This document shows positions 42,000 through 54,470 of a stretch of DNA of 64,000 bases, in pieces (positions within the stretch are counted from its first letter, which is position 1; the number at the start of each line of letters is the position of its first letter). The notes under the pieces are model-generated. The model ran no database searches. It was given only the letters and a program-made list of their open reading frames with translations, and was not told the DNA's origin. A program made the translations under genes and the position numbers. Origin of the DNA: Cymbidium sinense (taxonomy: Eukaryota; Streptophyta; Magnoliopsida; Asparagales; Orchidaceae); contig CM038228.1 of assembly GCA_021442155.1 (NCBI GenBank), positions 14,177,179-14,241,178 of the forward strand, written 5' to 3'.

Positions 42000-43250
42000 T
42001 CACACTTGGGCAGGTTAATGGGGACCTAAGGGTGAGTCATGCCAAGTTAGGTTAACTAATTAATCAAATAAGGTCAAGAGAACTATTGGATCATACTCAA
42101 ATGATCATTTAGAATATATGGGTGCAAACAATTTAGTTTGATATAAAGTATATTTGAATTTGACTCATATGGGTCATATATGTCAAATGGGTTAAGTTTA
42201 TTAATTTGGTCAAATTGACCAAATTTTGTTGGGTAAGGGGTTGAGTCATATTAATTGATCATTTAACATTAATTGAAAGCTTTAATTTGAATTGATTTGG
42301 TTTAGATTTGGTTTTGGTTTAATTTGATCTTTTAGGCTAAATTGGGCTAAATGGGTCAATTGGGCCAATTTGATCAAATTGGCTTCAATTGGTGATTGAT
42401 AGTGTTTGATAATCAATTTATGATTGATTGGAGAAATTGATTAGAATCAATTTGGATTGTAATGAGTTTTGGCCAATTTGACCATTTAGGTCAAATTAGG
42501 TCAACTTGGGTTAATGACCAAATTGGCTTGATTGGATTCAATTGATTACAAATGAGTGCTTGATCATGATAAAAAAAATTATTTTGTAGATGATTGGATG
42601 AGTTGATTTGGTCTAATTTGGATTGTATTAAGATTTGACTCAATTTGATCTTTTATGCCAAATTGGGTCAAGCAGGTTAATTGGCTTGGTTAGGCTCAAT
42701 TGGGATCAATTGAGTGTTGTGATATATTCAATGATGAATTTGAAGTTGATTGGCGGCTTTGATTGCAATCAATTTGGATTAGATTGAGTTTTGACTCATT
42801 TGAACCTTTTAGGAAAAATGAGTCAAGTTGGGTTAGTTGGACTAATTGGTGGTATTAGATTTGTTAAAATGATTCAAATGTTTAATTAAATATTTAGAAT
42901 GATCATGAGGCTGGATTGATTCAATTTAACTTAAATCAAGTTGAATTGAATGTTGGCCCTATAGGGATTAAATGGGTCAACTTGGGTTAAAGGCCATTTG
43001 GTTCATTTTGGTTAAATTGGATTGCAATTAAGATTCAATTAAGTTCAATTAAGGTTCAAATGAGTTTGAGTGAGTTCAATTTCACTTAGATTGGATTAAT
43101 TTTGGATTTAACTTTTTCAAGCCCAAATATGTCAAGTTGGGTCAACTTAGCCATTAAATTGAATTGAACCTTAATGTGTCGAATTGAGTATAAAATCAAT
43201 TGATTTTGGTCAAGGTTTGATTTGTGATCAATTTATTTGGGTTTGAGGAA
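42000..43250 (+). repeat. TTGACC-rich low-complexity tract in R5 (complement)
   Basis: G/T-rich on this strand, with recurrent 'gggtcaattggg', 'ttgggtcaa' and 'ggtcaaatt' words. It is the complement of the tracts in R2-R4. Confidence 0.65.
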
Positions 43251-43445
43251 TTTGTTTTATATGTGGTTTAAATGGGTTTATGGTAAGTGGGCCCTTCTAA
43301 ACCTAAGTCAGGGTCTAACCCTAAGGTCAAGTCCTATGAGTCTTCTAGGCTTATGTTTAGAGTTCTCCTAGCCACTAAAAGTGTCCTAGTTCTAATAAGA
43401 TCTTAGTTCCTAGATGGATCTTAAGTCTAAGGAGGAGATTATCAT

Positions 43446-43464
43446 CCTCACTCTGAAAGTGAGG
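43446..43464 (+). repeat. Terminal hairpin of R5
   Basis: CCTCACT (43,446-43,452) and AGTGAGG (43,458-43,464) form a perfect 7-bp stem with loop CTGAA, six bases from the element end. Confidence 0.8.
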
Positions 43465-43470
43465 TTAACA

Positions 43471-44962
43471 TCACTGTTATAGCCTTATATTTAGGTTATT
43501 GTTGCCTAAATTTTATATAGCTTGCAACTTTATAATGTCATATACACCAATTAAATATAAGGGTGAAATTTGATAATTTTGCTTACAAAGTGGATAATTT
43601 TGATTTAGGCTTTTAGGTTTTCAAATGAAAAAATTCTAAAGTCTTCTATATTCTTCTTTATTATCTAGACATGTATTGGATTTTAATGCAAAGCTAAGAC
43701 ATATAATTATTACTCTACCATCACAAATATTCTAGCATGCAATAATATGGCATTTCTGGGAAATCAATTCATGACAAACTTCTTCAGTGGCTAAATATCA
43801 AGGACAACATTACTTACATGGTGGAGGCAATTTTATCTTAAGTTGGAAAGAACATTTGTGTAGAATGAAAGACCATCAAGCTCAAATTCTTCAACTCTTG
43901 GTGAAAGTGAAGCAACAATGGGTGTCATCTCAACATGGTGGAAATCACTCACTAATAAATTAATAACAAGTTAGAGTTACTTAATTTGATTCCATTCATT
44001 TTTTGCCACTTATTATCAAGATTAAAAGGTCTTGTAGATAATGTTAATTCAACACACCCTTCTCATATTTTTCAACCACTCTTTATTAATAAACCCCATA
44101 ATATTATATGAGATGAACTTTAATGCCTTAACTATCAAATCTTTCACTCACATTAGGTTTCAAGATTCTTCAACTCCAACTAAGTACATTCTCTAACATC
44201 CTATTCCAGCAGGGTTCAAATTACCTATCAGTGACATTAATGATGAAACCTCAAATTCCTATAAGCATATTGATCATTATAAAATAATAATACATATTCA
44301 ACTAGCTTCATATGTGGTCCTCTACTAAGTCTTTTCTACAACAAATAAAGGTTAAGATGTACTTGGTTACTACTCTTCCTAAAAAACTATCCACATATTT
44401 AATAAACTTGTCAACTTTTTATATAGCAATTTATTATGAATTGAAGGATCATTAAGCACTCTTCTCATCTTTCTAGATTTCACCAAAATAAGGGAGAAAC
44501 TCTTAAATAATATTTTAGAGATTCCCTTCTGAAACCCATCAAATATGGTGTTGATCCAAAATTATTACAAGGTATTTTTCTTAGAGGCCTTCATCTCAAA
44601 CATCTTCAATCAAACCATTCTACTCGTTAATACAAGAAATAGTTCACTCTTATGCTAACCTTGTTCATTAAGTAGAGAAACAAATTACTACAAATGAGGC
44701 TACCAGTGCACATCAAAAATAACTTGAATACACTTATAATAAACACAATATAAAGTGTTACAAGTAGTATACCAACAAAAAAGGGATAGACATTCAAGAG
44801 ATCAATGATAGTATGGAATTTCCAATTATACTCCATTAAATACATCTAGAACTAATATCATAATATAGATTCAAAATTCTTAATATTTTAAATAGCTAAA
44901 ACCATTAAAGAGTCTAAATGAGGGAGATCAATGTCATAATTATCCATTTCACCATTCAAGGC
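43471..44962 (+). mobile_element. Element-internal region between R5 and R6
   Basis: About 1.5 kb lies between the end of one plus-strand R copy and the start of the next. It contains the gag-like remnant. The first bases ('tcactgttatagcc') faintly resemble a tRNA-Met primer site but are too diverged to call. No protease, reverse transcriptase or integrase remnant was recognised. The layout is that of an LTR element whose interior has been mostly deleted. Confidence 0.5.
44200..44712 (+). pseudogene. Decayed Ty3/Gypsy-like gag fragment
   Basis: Translation in shifting plus-strand frames gives a plant retrotransposon gag (Retrotrans_gag) pattern in the usual order: PIPAGFKLPISDIND, then HIDHYK, then a TLPKKLSTYLINLST segment, then HQNKGETLK followed by a stop, then YGVDPKLLQGIFLRGLHLK and finally QEIVHSYANLVH followed by a stop. 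In the family the protein binds and packages element RNA. At least three in-frame stops and several frame changes show it is dead. It has the same orientation as R5 and R6, which supports the three forming one element. Family assignment is by remembered motif layout, not a search. Confidence 0.65.
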
Positions 44963-47170
44963 TGTGTGAATTTTATTTGGAACACCACGTAGATCTTAGG
45001 GGTTCTTATTTAAGTAATCAAATATGTTATTGAGGGATTAATATATTAACTCAAAAGATAAATATATTATCATATAATAATTGATTTGATTACTTAATAA
45101 AGACTCTAAGGCTAATAGTCTTCGATGTACCAGAGATTTTTCCCTTGAACTACATAAAAAAGTAGAATAAGGTTTATTTTAATGTAGGGTTTAAAGTTTC
45201 CTACAAGGACAAGCCATTTATAGTTAATTACATTTTAGAAGAAAATGAATTCCCTATAAGAATACTCTCAATTAAAAAAATTGACTTTCAACTCTATGGA
45301 TTTTAAAACTTGTCTTAAAGGATGGTAAATTTGGAAATTCAAAATGGAACGCTCCAAGAAGAATGAGTTCTTTTCAGAAGCTCAAATAGATTAAATAGGA
45401 AATTCTTCTAAATATTGAGATGCTCGGTAAGCATTTCAACTATCCTGTTGTTGGGCTTTATATTTTTTTTTAGATTGAATTTATTAGAGTTGTGAATTTG
45501 ACATTTTTTAAAAAAAATCTAGGATTTAAATTATAACATCACAAGAATGTAAACATGCATAGCGGTTGAAGACTTATTCCAACAGGATACTTCAAAACCT
45601 AAGTCTAAAAGTGCTTCTACTTTGATAATTATCAATTTGTTTTTTTACTTAAGAAAATAAAACTATCCCTGACTCTTCTAGACTTATTTCCCGCCTAAAA
45701 CGATTGCCAAATAACACCACCCAAGAAATTTTAAAACCATGACTTCGATCTTATGAATGCAAGATGGTTGGGATATTATATTTAAGAAAAAAAGCTAAAA
45801 GTCTAAACTTAGTTCTTAACCCTAAGATAATGACTGGTATGTTATACATATAACTAATACAATAATTTTTAATTTTCAAGTATTTTGACTCATAATTTTA
45901 TTTAAAGGCTTTTGGTATAAAATTCATTCCAAAAATGGGATGCAGTTAAAAAAAGATCATAGGTAAAATCAAAAAAAGAAGGCACACTTCTCCAAGAAGG
46001 GTGGTCATCTTCATAGGTCAAATGTCTCTTTATGTGTAATGTGTGAAGCATCCAATTCAAAAATTATGAATAATATGATTGCATCGTTTAGAAAGTCCAA
46101 TTGTTTCTAGTTGCTTTTAGTTGTATGCTTATGGCTTTAATTATAATGAGATTATAAAACTTTATTTATTTTTTAGTTAAATTAATTTTAATGTAATAAA
46201 AAATTTAGTTTTCGTGAGAGCTTAACGCATCTAGGCTTCATCACAGAATACAACAATCACAAAAAGAAACTTATGAAAAATATACAATTCTATTATGCAC
46301 CCCAAAATAAATCAAACCAAATTTAAATAAATAAAATAGGCTGATGCGGCCGGATACTATTGTACACCCCATGAAAAGAAAAGTAGGCATCCAAGTTCTG
46401 CCTTTAAGCAACCTAGCCTAGCACTAAAAGTTTGATCTATGGGGTTTTTACTAACTGGGATCTTTGCCTTCTTTAGTGACCTCCTTAGACTCTTAGACTA
46501 TAAAATGGGTACAATCTGCTCTATTTATCCTAAACCTCATAGATCCTAACCTAATTTTAGGCTCAAATTACATCTAAAAATTCTAAAATAAAATCTTAAA
46601 CTTTGCAAAATAAACATTAGGAAGAACATACAACACACCAATAGTTTATATTTTAAACATAGCATATTATCAGTAATTTCCAAGTTCATATATATTATTA
46701 GATTATATTTAGGAACTTAAGCAACACTTGCAAGTAATCAACATTTATTATTTTTATGACAACGGTCCCTTTAAGCACAACCCCTGCAAAAAATATTGTT
46801 AGGCTAAAAGAATATCATAACATCCACACTAGCAAGCAAACAACCCTAGCCATCCAATCTAAAATAGTACACCACAAAATAAAAAAAACATCACATCACA
46901 ATCAACACATCATCACAGATCATCGACATAACTTAAGTCTAAGGTCAGTGACCTAGTATTCTAGTGTGTGAAAAGAGGGCTACTATGGCAAGTTTGTACT
47001 GGGCTTCTTTAAGTTTAAGTTTTAATTTAAATTCATGGTTTGTTAATTTACCATTGGGTGGTATCACTTCAAATAATTTAGTTTGTTTTTTTATTTTATT
47101 TCCAATTTTAATCCATTTTTATGTTAACATTGAATTTGGGTTTTAAAGAGTTGAAATGAAGCTAAACCTT
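44963..47170 (+). mobile_element. Repeat R, copy R6, 3'-truncated
   Basis: Begins TGTGTGAATTTTATTTGG and 'aacaccacgtagatctta'. It follows the R1 block order ('ggtcaaatgtctctttatg' near 46,015, 'gatgcggccgg' near 46,343, 'gtctaaaatagtac' near 46,858), then loses resemblance near 47,170. The expected GC-rich and TTGAC-rich parts are absent, so about the first 2.2 kb is present. Confidence 0.65.
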
Positions 47171-47640
47171 GTTTATGGCAAGGCACAATCTACTTAACAC
47201 CATAATCCTTATATAAATGTATAAAAAAAACCCAAAATGTGAAATCCACAAAAAATACATAACTTTTACAAAAAATGATACTCCCATGAGGGGGCACAAA
47301 CCCTTAATATAAAAAAGCATTTTTTTTGTTCCTAAGACAAAAGTCTTAAATATATCTTTATTGAGTAAAATATTTTAGATGGAATAATAAGATGCTCTCA
47401 TTAGAGGAGAACTAGATCTACAAATGGACTTGTATACCACTTTTCTAAGACATTTTCAAACATCTATATAAAGAAGAATTGGAGCCTGCAAATGGAGTTT
47501 ACGTGCCACCTATTTAAAATAGTTTTAAGGCTCTATATAAAAGAGAATTAGAGCCTATGAAGTGGGATTGTGGACCACCTATTTATGACAATTTCAAATT
47601 TTTATGTAGAGAAACATTGGGCCTGAAAGGATGATATACA
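47171..47640 (+). repeat. AT-rich stretch with about 68-bp tandem array, 4 copies
   Basis: From about 47,375 the word 'agaattggagcctgcaaatg' and its variants recur at 68-69-base steps (near 47,414, 47,482, 47,551 and 47,619), each preceded by a TATA-like 'ctatataaa' or variant and followed by a 'ccacctattta' or variant. Before 47,375 only AT-rich sequence is seen. The array runs up to the start of E2. Confidence 0.75.
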
Positions 47641-50254
47641 TCTGTGGGCTCCGAAAATTTATCACCGACCTCTCACATTGAAGAGAGTATGATTTATGTT
47701 GGTAAAATTTTCAGAAGACAGATGAGATAGTAGATAAGAAACTACCCAGAGATTTCTCCCTCATTTGGTGAGAACTTTATATGATTCTAGGTTTCCTATA
47801 AGCGCAACCACCTAAAGTTAATTACCCCTCTTAACACTGAGAGAGAACTTTGATTAAGGCTAGTCATTAGATCGCTGAATGTGTAGCATATAGTAGCAGG
47901 ATATAAAATTTTAGAAATTAGAATTTATGAAATTCATCATCATTAGCTTAAAGCGGATGGTTGGGAGAACGATGACGTGCCTGATCTAGATCCCATGGTT
48001 CCATCATCCCGGGCTATCGTGATCCCTAGTCTACTTAATCAGAGAAGGTAGTCAACCCAACCTGACCGAAGAATTCTTATCAGCGTCATGGGTTGTATCG
48101 TCCAAATAATTCGTGTAGACCTAGGGTAGTGTTTGTCTAAGGAGATAAGCTTAAGTATACCTTAGCTGACAGAGGGTTTTGCCTTACCAGGTGTACCTTA
48201 TGATTCACCTCTTAAAGTATAGTGTCATTGGGGACCAAATGGGCTACATTCGTGATCGTAATATATTGGTGTCATTTGGTGGCGACCACCTAATCAAAGG
48301 ACTCTGGTCGTAACTGCATCATATGTTGAGCCTACTGGCCAAACAACGCAGACAGAGAACATGAGCCACGTCCATACTGGCATGAGATTGATTGAGAGTG
48401 AATATAGAAATACATTTGAATTGATATTGGCTCATTTGTGAGCTAGAGTTTTCTTAATTTATCACCTTTAACAAACAGTTGCATAAGGTGGATTGAATGG
48501 AGTTTTCTTTAAGTATTTAAGGATTAAGTTTCATTTAACCATTAATAGTTTAGTGATATATTAGATTTTGCATTTGGATTGATACTTAATTTAAGTTAAT
48601 TTAATCTGAAATTAAAATCACATTTTGATGGAAGTATCCTCTCCGGTTGAAATCTTCATTCAACACAGCCATCATCCGGGTGTATAAGTTTGCTTACTCA
48701 TTTAATTTATTATTTTAGATTCTTGACTCTATTAGTTTGATAATAGAGGATCAGATCTACTATCACATGAGAGAATTAGTTTCTTAAATATTTTAGTAAG
48801 TTAAAATTCTTATAATAATATTATTAGATCTTAGGTTTTGTTAACTTCTAAGACCAAACCGCAACCCATGCCGCATCCCACTAAATTTAAGCATTTAGCA
48901 TAGTGTTGGGGCCCATGCGGGTGTTTAATTCAAAATTATGAGATTAATTTTATATTTTCATTTAATTCTAAGAAGCTCCATAATTCATGGAGAATTTAAT
49001 TTAGCATCACCTTCTATCTACTTGTACAAAGAATTACATATCTGGTGGTGTTATTTTTGTATTTGATTTTTGCATTAAGCTAATGCAAAAATAACTTTCA
49101 TTTGATTCTTCATTTATTAAATCACTATAATTTTAATGAAGAATTTTATTTGTATTCATGGATATACCTCCAAACATATTACAAATTTGTTTTTCTCGAT
49201 TTGTTCAATGAATTACAAACTGATTTGATTATTCACATTTGCTAGTAAGCCATATAATCAAGCCTTTATTTGCAAACTAACTTGTAAAAGTTAATGCAAA
49301 TTTATTTGCAAGTTATTTTCATTCAGTCCTTGCTTGAAATTGAGTATTCAGATTCAATTGATTTCTATTGAGATCTCCTACCGATCTCTTTTGAATTTTA
49401 CATTTGAAAGTTATACTTCAACCATATTACAAGCTTCCAATAATCCAATTATACATTCAATTGGATTTATCTTTGTATCATGTTGAAATGAAAGACTGTA
49501 AAGTATCATTCATGTTCACTCAATCAAACTTTTAAGATTATATTTGAATCATATAAATGTTATTTGCCTCCAACCCTTACAATCCAAATTTTGATTTGAT
49601 GGCATCATTAATTTTCAATTTTGAGCTCAAAAATTACAATTAAATCGTTTATTTTGAGTTCGAATTTTATTTAGAGCATAGTCATTCAATTTTGTATCAA
49701 ATTCATTTCAAGTTTATTTACATTTAATTTCCAATTCATTTCTTTAAGACTTTATATTTTATATTTAACATAATGTTAAATCATTCTTTTTTTTATTAAG
49801 TCCCAAAATTTGGCAAAATTTTGACGATTGGCATCCATGCGTAGGGGACTACATCAAAACTGTTTTGGCCTATCTATCATGACCTGATGAGCGTGACAGT
49901 TGGTATTTTGAAGCACCTCGGTCGAATTTCAATCCCGTTACGCCTAATGAGCATAACGAGGCCTTCAATCACCTGCATAAAAATAAATATATATGCAATT
50001 TCTACATATTCATTTTTTTTGTTTTAGATTATTTATTTTTGACGTGATTGATTCCTTTTAAATGAGTCTTGATTCTTTCCCTTTTTTTTCTAAGTCCAAA
50101 ATTTAGTCAATTTATTTTTATTAGATTCGTCACATATACATCGAAACTATTTTGGCCTATTCGTCATGCTCTGATGAGCATGATAGTTGGTGTTTTAAAA
50201 TACCTCGATCGAATTTCAATCCTGCTATGCCGATGAGCATAACGGGACCCTCAA
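47641..50254 (+). mobile_element. Repeat E, copy E2, left part
   Basis: Starts 'tgggctccgaaaatttatc' and matches E1 and E3 over the first 850 bases ('gagaactttgattaaggc', 'gatcccatggttcc', 'tttgtctaaggagataag', 'attggtgtcatttggtgg'). It continues with one copy of the 205-bp unit, 'cataattcatggagaattt' (shared with E3 at about 58,362), and two hairpin-bearing units (49,800-49,975 and 50,090-50,254). At 50,254 it switches abruptly to the RRP12-like fragment. Confidence 0.65.
49800..50254 (+). repeat. Hairpin-bearing repeats in E2, two copies
   Basis: Two units about 290 bases apart share 'ttttggcctat', '(t)gatgagc(a/g)tgac/tag' and 'cctcg(g/a)tcgaatttcaat'. TCATGCTC (50,164-50,171) pairs perfectly with GAGCATGA (50,176-50,183). 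TATGC (50,226-50,230) pairs with GCATA (50,237-50,241). Confidence 0.75.
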
Positions 50255-51189
50255 TTATCTTCAGTGTGAGTAGAATCTCATTCAGAATCAAAAATGTTTT
50301 AGTACTCATGTCAGCAACAGTATTAAGATCAACTGCTATCTCAACAAAAGAAGATGCAAGCTCCATCAGTAAACACCTCCTCTCCTCATTTTTCTCCAAA
50401 GCTGCTTTGGCCACACCAACCTAGTTTGTTTTCTAGTTGTGCATGATCATCTAAACTGTCAGAATCTCAATCATTAGATTGCTCAACACTTGTAATTTCT
50501 AAAAGAAAAAAGTTCCTTATGTGATCACTTGGAATGATGAAATCAAGGGATCCAAGAACAGCCTTAACACATCCACGTTTATCTGGGGAAGCAAAGAATA
50601 TATCTTGGAGATGATAAAACAGTTCCAACGACCTAGAGGCCATGGCCTTCATATTCTTAGATGCAACTTTCTTTAAATAGAAAAAAATTTTGAATTCCAC
50701 ATTAAAAATTTGAGAAAAAATTCTGCATGGATCCTCCACACAATGTCGTTTGTCATCTTTGCTCGGACGACAAGCACCTGTAAAGCTAAAGCTATGATTT
50801 CATATAAAGATGGGTCTTCCATCACAACAACCACAAACAACTTAGATAAGGATTCTTTTTTTTTTTTGAAATATCAATTGGGTTGCAACAGAAGGCAGGA
50901 AGCAGATCCCATAAGCTATGGAAACATGACTGCAGACTTTTATGGATGGATTCTTCCTTTACTAAGATGTAGAAGCGTTCAGATTTTTAAAATCCTTATG
51001 ATGAATTTTTAGTATTTAGTATTTCAAATTATACTTTTTTTACATGCTTCCTGAATATGTTTTTGCCAAAGGAACAATATTGTCCATAAAATATTATAGC
51101 GAGGCTCCAACTACATATTTCTTCAAAATAGGTATTAATATGACCCTGAAAATTCCACTAGTCGAAGCATGAATCTTGATGTCAAAAGC

Positions 51190-51870
51190 AATGTGTTTCT
51201 GAATCAAGACTAATCGAGATCAAGCGCTTATTATCAATCGACTCTTAAACATGGAGTGTTTATAGTAAAATCGAGCGTCTTGAAGAGCCAGATCTAACAA
51301 GCCCAAGATCTCATAATTTCGACTTCATTTGAGCATTCAAATACACAAAATACATCAAATGATCAAAGGAATCATTTTGAGCCATCCGATGGAGTGGAGT
51401 GGTATGGGTTTTGCATGTATTTACAGAAATGTCACTCCTCCAATCTATAAATATCCCATCATTCCTCATGAAGGGAGGCCAAGAGAGGAGAGAGCTCTAA
51501 AGCTTGAAGATCTTCCAAACCGCGTGCCACCACTCAACGTCGCCAGCCGTATGTCCAATCGCCATTGTCATCTATTGATCGCCCATTGACGCTATTCCTC
51601 GCTCGCTTCACCATCATCACACTACCTAGCACTGCGCCACCAACGTGTTGTTGTTTGATTTTGGGGTTCCCATTGTCAGCCCTTCTCATATACAATTTTG
51701 TAATCCCGTAGCGAGAAAACTTGCACTCCAAAATAAATATATAGTGAAAACTTTTTACTGGGATAGGCCCCATAGTTTTTTCCCTCTTTACGAGATTTTT
51801 TACATAAAAATTTCTGGAGTTTTCTTGTTCACTCTTTAAATACTTGTGTGTGTGTGCTGGATTTCACAAC
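51190..51870 (+). repeat. 5' LTR
   Basis: Matches 54,655-55,172 through 'gatcaagc(g/a)cttattatc', 'ttgagcattcaaatacacaa', 'gatggagtggagtgg' and 'cccattgtcagcccttctca'. TATAAATA lies at 51,446-51,453, with a transcript-start-like 'catcattcctcatgaag' downstream. Sequence after 51,703 has no partner in the right LTR. The outer left edge is uncertain by about 40 bases. Confidence 0.7.
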
Positions 51871-52289
51871 AAGGCTAAGGCGTAAACTTTCACTCTACCA
51901 CAATTGGTTTTCTAGTGCATGATTTGGCGCGTCTTGGAAAACTGATTCCCATTATTTCCTCTTTTATGACGACCAAGTTTTCCAACAAAATCAAAACCAC
52001 CATCGAAATGGAGCATTTCAAGCTTTTAAGGAGCCAAGCGAAGAATGAAGATTCATCAAACTTCGTTCCTTCAGATTTTGTCGAAAACTCGGGGGCAACT
52101 CTTAATCTTAGAAGATCATCCATATTAATATGTTAAGCATCTAATCGATTACCATCCCAAGAAACAAGTCAAAGTTGGAGGATATTTCAACATTGAGAAG
52201 AGATATAGCTTTGCAAATTATGATTTTCCAATCATACTCGTGGAAAAATAAGATCAAGGTTAAGGAGCAACTTTGGCTACAACCACAAA

Positions 52290-53100
52290 TGGATGTTTTG
52301 ATTTGACCTCTTCCATACAGGTTAACGCCATCGTAACACTGACAATCTGGATGGGTCAAAAATCCTCGGATTCAATTATTCTTCCATACATGTTAACTTC
52401 ATCGCAAAGACTAACAAACAACCAATAGATAGGCCAAGGTCCTTGGTGGACTTCCCACCTCTTCCATATAGTTAACGCCATGGTAACACCGACAAACAAC
52501 CTCGGATAGGTAAAAAATCTTCAGCTGATTCAATTCGACCTCTTCCATACAGGTTAATGTCATCTGTACTCGACAAACCTCGGATGGGTCTCGGCCAGAT
52601 TCAATTCAACCTCTTTCACACAGTTGCGTCGCCGGGTAACACTCTAACAACAAGGATGGGTCAAAATCCTCCGATTCAACCTCTTCCACACAGTTAATCG
52701 GGGTAACACTCGACAAACAACCTCGATGGGTCAAAATTCTCGGATTCAATTCAACCTCTTCCATACATGTTAACATCATTGAGCAAACACTCTGACAAAC
52801 AACTAGATAGGTCAAAGGTCCGGTGGACTTCGCCTCTTCCCAGTTAACGTCGCCAGTAACTCTCGACAAACAATATCGGATAGGTCAAAATCTCCTCAAC
52901 TTCAATTCGACCTCTTCCGTTAATGTCCAAACACAAACCTCCGGATAGTCAAAATCATCAATTGATTCAACCTCTTCCACAGTTAATGTCATGTAATACT
53001 CGACAAACAACCGATAGGTCAAAATCTTCAACGGATTGATTCGACCTCTTCCATACAGTTAACGTCATCACACTCGACAACAACCGGATAGGTCAATTAT
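52290..53100 (+). repeat. Tandem array, about 75-bp unit, about 11 copies
   Basis: 'gacctcttccatacag', 'gttaacgtcat', 'actcgacaaacaac' and 'ggataggtcaaaatc' recur in the same order with starts near 52,307, 52,380, 52,455, 52,540, 52,610, 52,680, 52,755, 52,830, 52,905, 52,968 and 53,044. Units vary in length by small deletions. Short frames across it are not genes. Confidence 0.88.
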
Positions 53101-53850
53101 CACCGTTCGAATATCGTCGCCGGCCATCGCACCATCGCCATCTCCGGGCGGCATCATCGGACCGCTTCGTACCATCGCCGTTCTTTCGCTACCAATGTTC
53201 TGGACTCGGCTTGCGTCGGCCATCTTCAGTCATTCTGCTGGCCATCATCAGCCATCCGAATCACTTTACCCTTGCGATTGGTCATCTGCCACGCCAGCTG
53301 GCTATCTCATCGGTCATACTGACTATGCCGTGTCGCGGTTACTCATCAGATTTCCGCCTCATGGCTACTCAGGTCTCCCATCATCATCGGTCATTGAGAT
53401 GGGGGGATTGTAGTTTCTCATCTGACACGTCATATCGCAGTCCGCATTCGGTCGCTGGTACTATTCTGCGCCTGCGCGGCTGGCCGTCATATCGGTTTTT
53501 GGCTGCTGGCCACCCTGGTGGTTGCCAATACCGCTGCGCTGGCATTCGCCGGGTCTGTCGATTATATATATCGTGGTTATGGTTTACCATGTCGTTCGCC
53601 AATATCGGCATCGCATCAAATTCTCCGTTATTGCGGCGCGATCGCCTCCTCGGTCCGGGAGGCTTCTTTCGAGGAGAGCTTTTGCGTATGAACTTGACGC
53701 GGCATCTCCAAACCAGTCGGTTGGCTGATGATGCCTCTTTCGGGTATACAGCGTATACACGGGTCTTGATCGCCTCCGACAGTCGGTCGAGGTCGATTCT
53801 CTTTCAAGCAGCATTCTTCAAAATGTCTTGATCACCTCACCGGTCAATCC
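53101..53850 (+). other. GC-rich block inside the LTR element
   Basis: The composition changes sharply to GC-rich, starting with 'atcgcc' and 'catcgg' words. A 206-codon frame (53,211-53,831) is the longest in the window, but it is rich in Arg, Ser, Leu and His, is overlapped by long frames on the other strand and shows no domain I recognise. I treat it as unconstrained sequence between two tandem arrays. Confidence 0.55.
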
Positions 53851-54180
53851 AGATCAATTGACACCTCTTTCGAGAGAAAATTGGAGCCTTGTCATATGAA
53901 CTACGGGCCTTGATCACCTCCAAACCCGTCGGTCGACGAGGTTAGTTGACACCTCTTTCGAGGGAAAACTGGAGCCTTGTTGTATGAACTACGAGTCTTG
54001 ATCGCCTCCGAACCCTGTCAGTCCGACGAGGTCAATTGACACCTCTTTCGAGGGAAAACGAGAGCCGGTGAACTATGGGTCTTGATCGCCAACGGTCGGT
54101 CCGGAGGTCGGTTGACACCTCTTTCAGGGAAATTGGAGCATTATGTGAACTACGGTCTTGATCACCTATTTCTCAAGAAG
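53850..54180 (+). repeat. Tandem array, about 88-bp unit, 4 copies
   Basis: 'ttgacacctctttcgaggg', 'aaaactggagcc', 'tgaactacgggtcttgatc' and 'gcctccgaaccc' repeat. 'acacctcttt' starts at 53,861, 53,949, 54,039 and 54,115 (steps 88, 90, 76). More diverged related units extend back to about 53,640. Confidence 0.85.
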
Positions 54181-54299
54181 AGAAGGTGCCTTCTCCCTTG
54201 GGATTTTATAAACCCCATAGGGCAAAAAGTCAAAAAAAATGGCTTAAAATGGCGTGAAAATCGCAGAAACGGACAAAATACCCTCATTGGCGGTTTTGT

Positions 54300-54470
54300 A
54301 TAGGCGCCTTCATGAACCAGTCGCGTGCCATGGGTTGCACCGCCATGGCACGCTACGCTCGCCCGTAGCCTTCGCTAGCCGGCCGCTAGCCGCCGGCCTT
54401 CCGCCAAGCGCCACCCGCTGAGCAGCTCGCCGCCGCCATGGCAGCCAGCCTCAAAGTACCCATGTGCTGA
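54300..54470. other. GC-rich block with 'gccgccgg' words
   Basis: A short, very GC-rich stretch ('gctagccggccgctagccg') lies between the second array and the right LTR. It is palindromic in places and no gene is recognised. It could be element-internal or captured sequence. Confidence 0.5.

Larger units (their letters stand above)
40861..43470 (+). mobile_element. Repeat R, copy R5, 3' part
   Basis: R5 resumes with 'agtattggctatttaaaa', passes the GC-containing block (40,900-41,480), the TTGAC-rich tract in complement (about 42,000-43,250) and ends at the terminal hairpin and GGTTAACA (43,470). Without the R4 and E1 insertions R5 is about 7 kb. Confidence 0.7.

Noticed and set aside
43471..43500. 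tRNA-Met primer-binding site after R5
   Set aside because: Only a faint resemblance ('tgttatagcc'). Too many differences to call.
49876..49975. Possible hammerhead ribozyme ('ctgatga' followed by 'gaa', as in retrozymes)
   Set aside because: The bases after CTGATGA and before GAA do not form stem II, and no suitable cleavage triplet with stem III was found. Only simple hairpins are supported.
52290..53100. CRISPR-like regularly spaced repeats
   Set aside because: The whole unit is repeated without unique spacers, unit length varies, and the setting is a plant LTR element.
53211..53831. 206-codon open frame
   Set aside because: Longest frame in the window, but it lies between tandem arrays in a non-coding LTR element, has skewed Arg/Ser/Leu composition, overlaps long frames on the opposite strand and shows no family motif.
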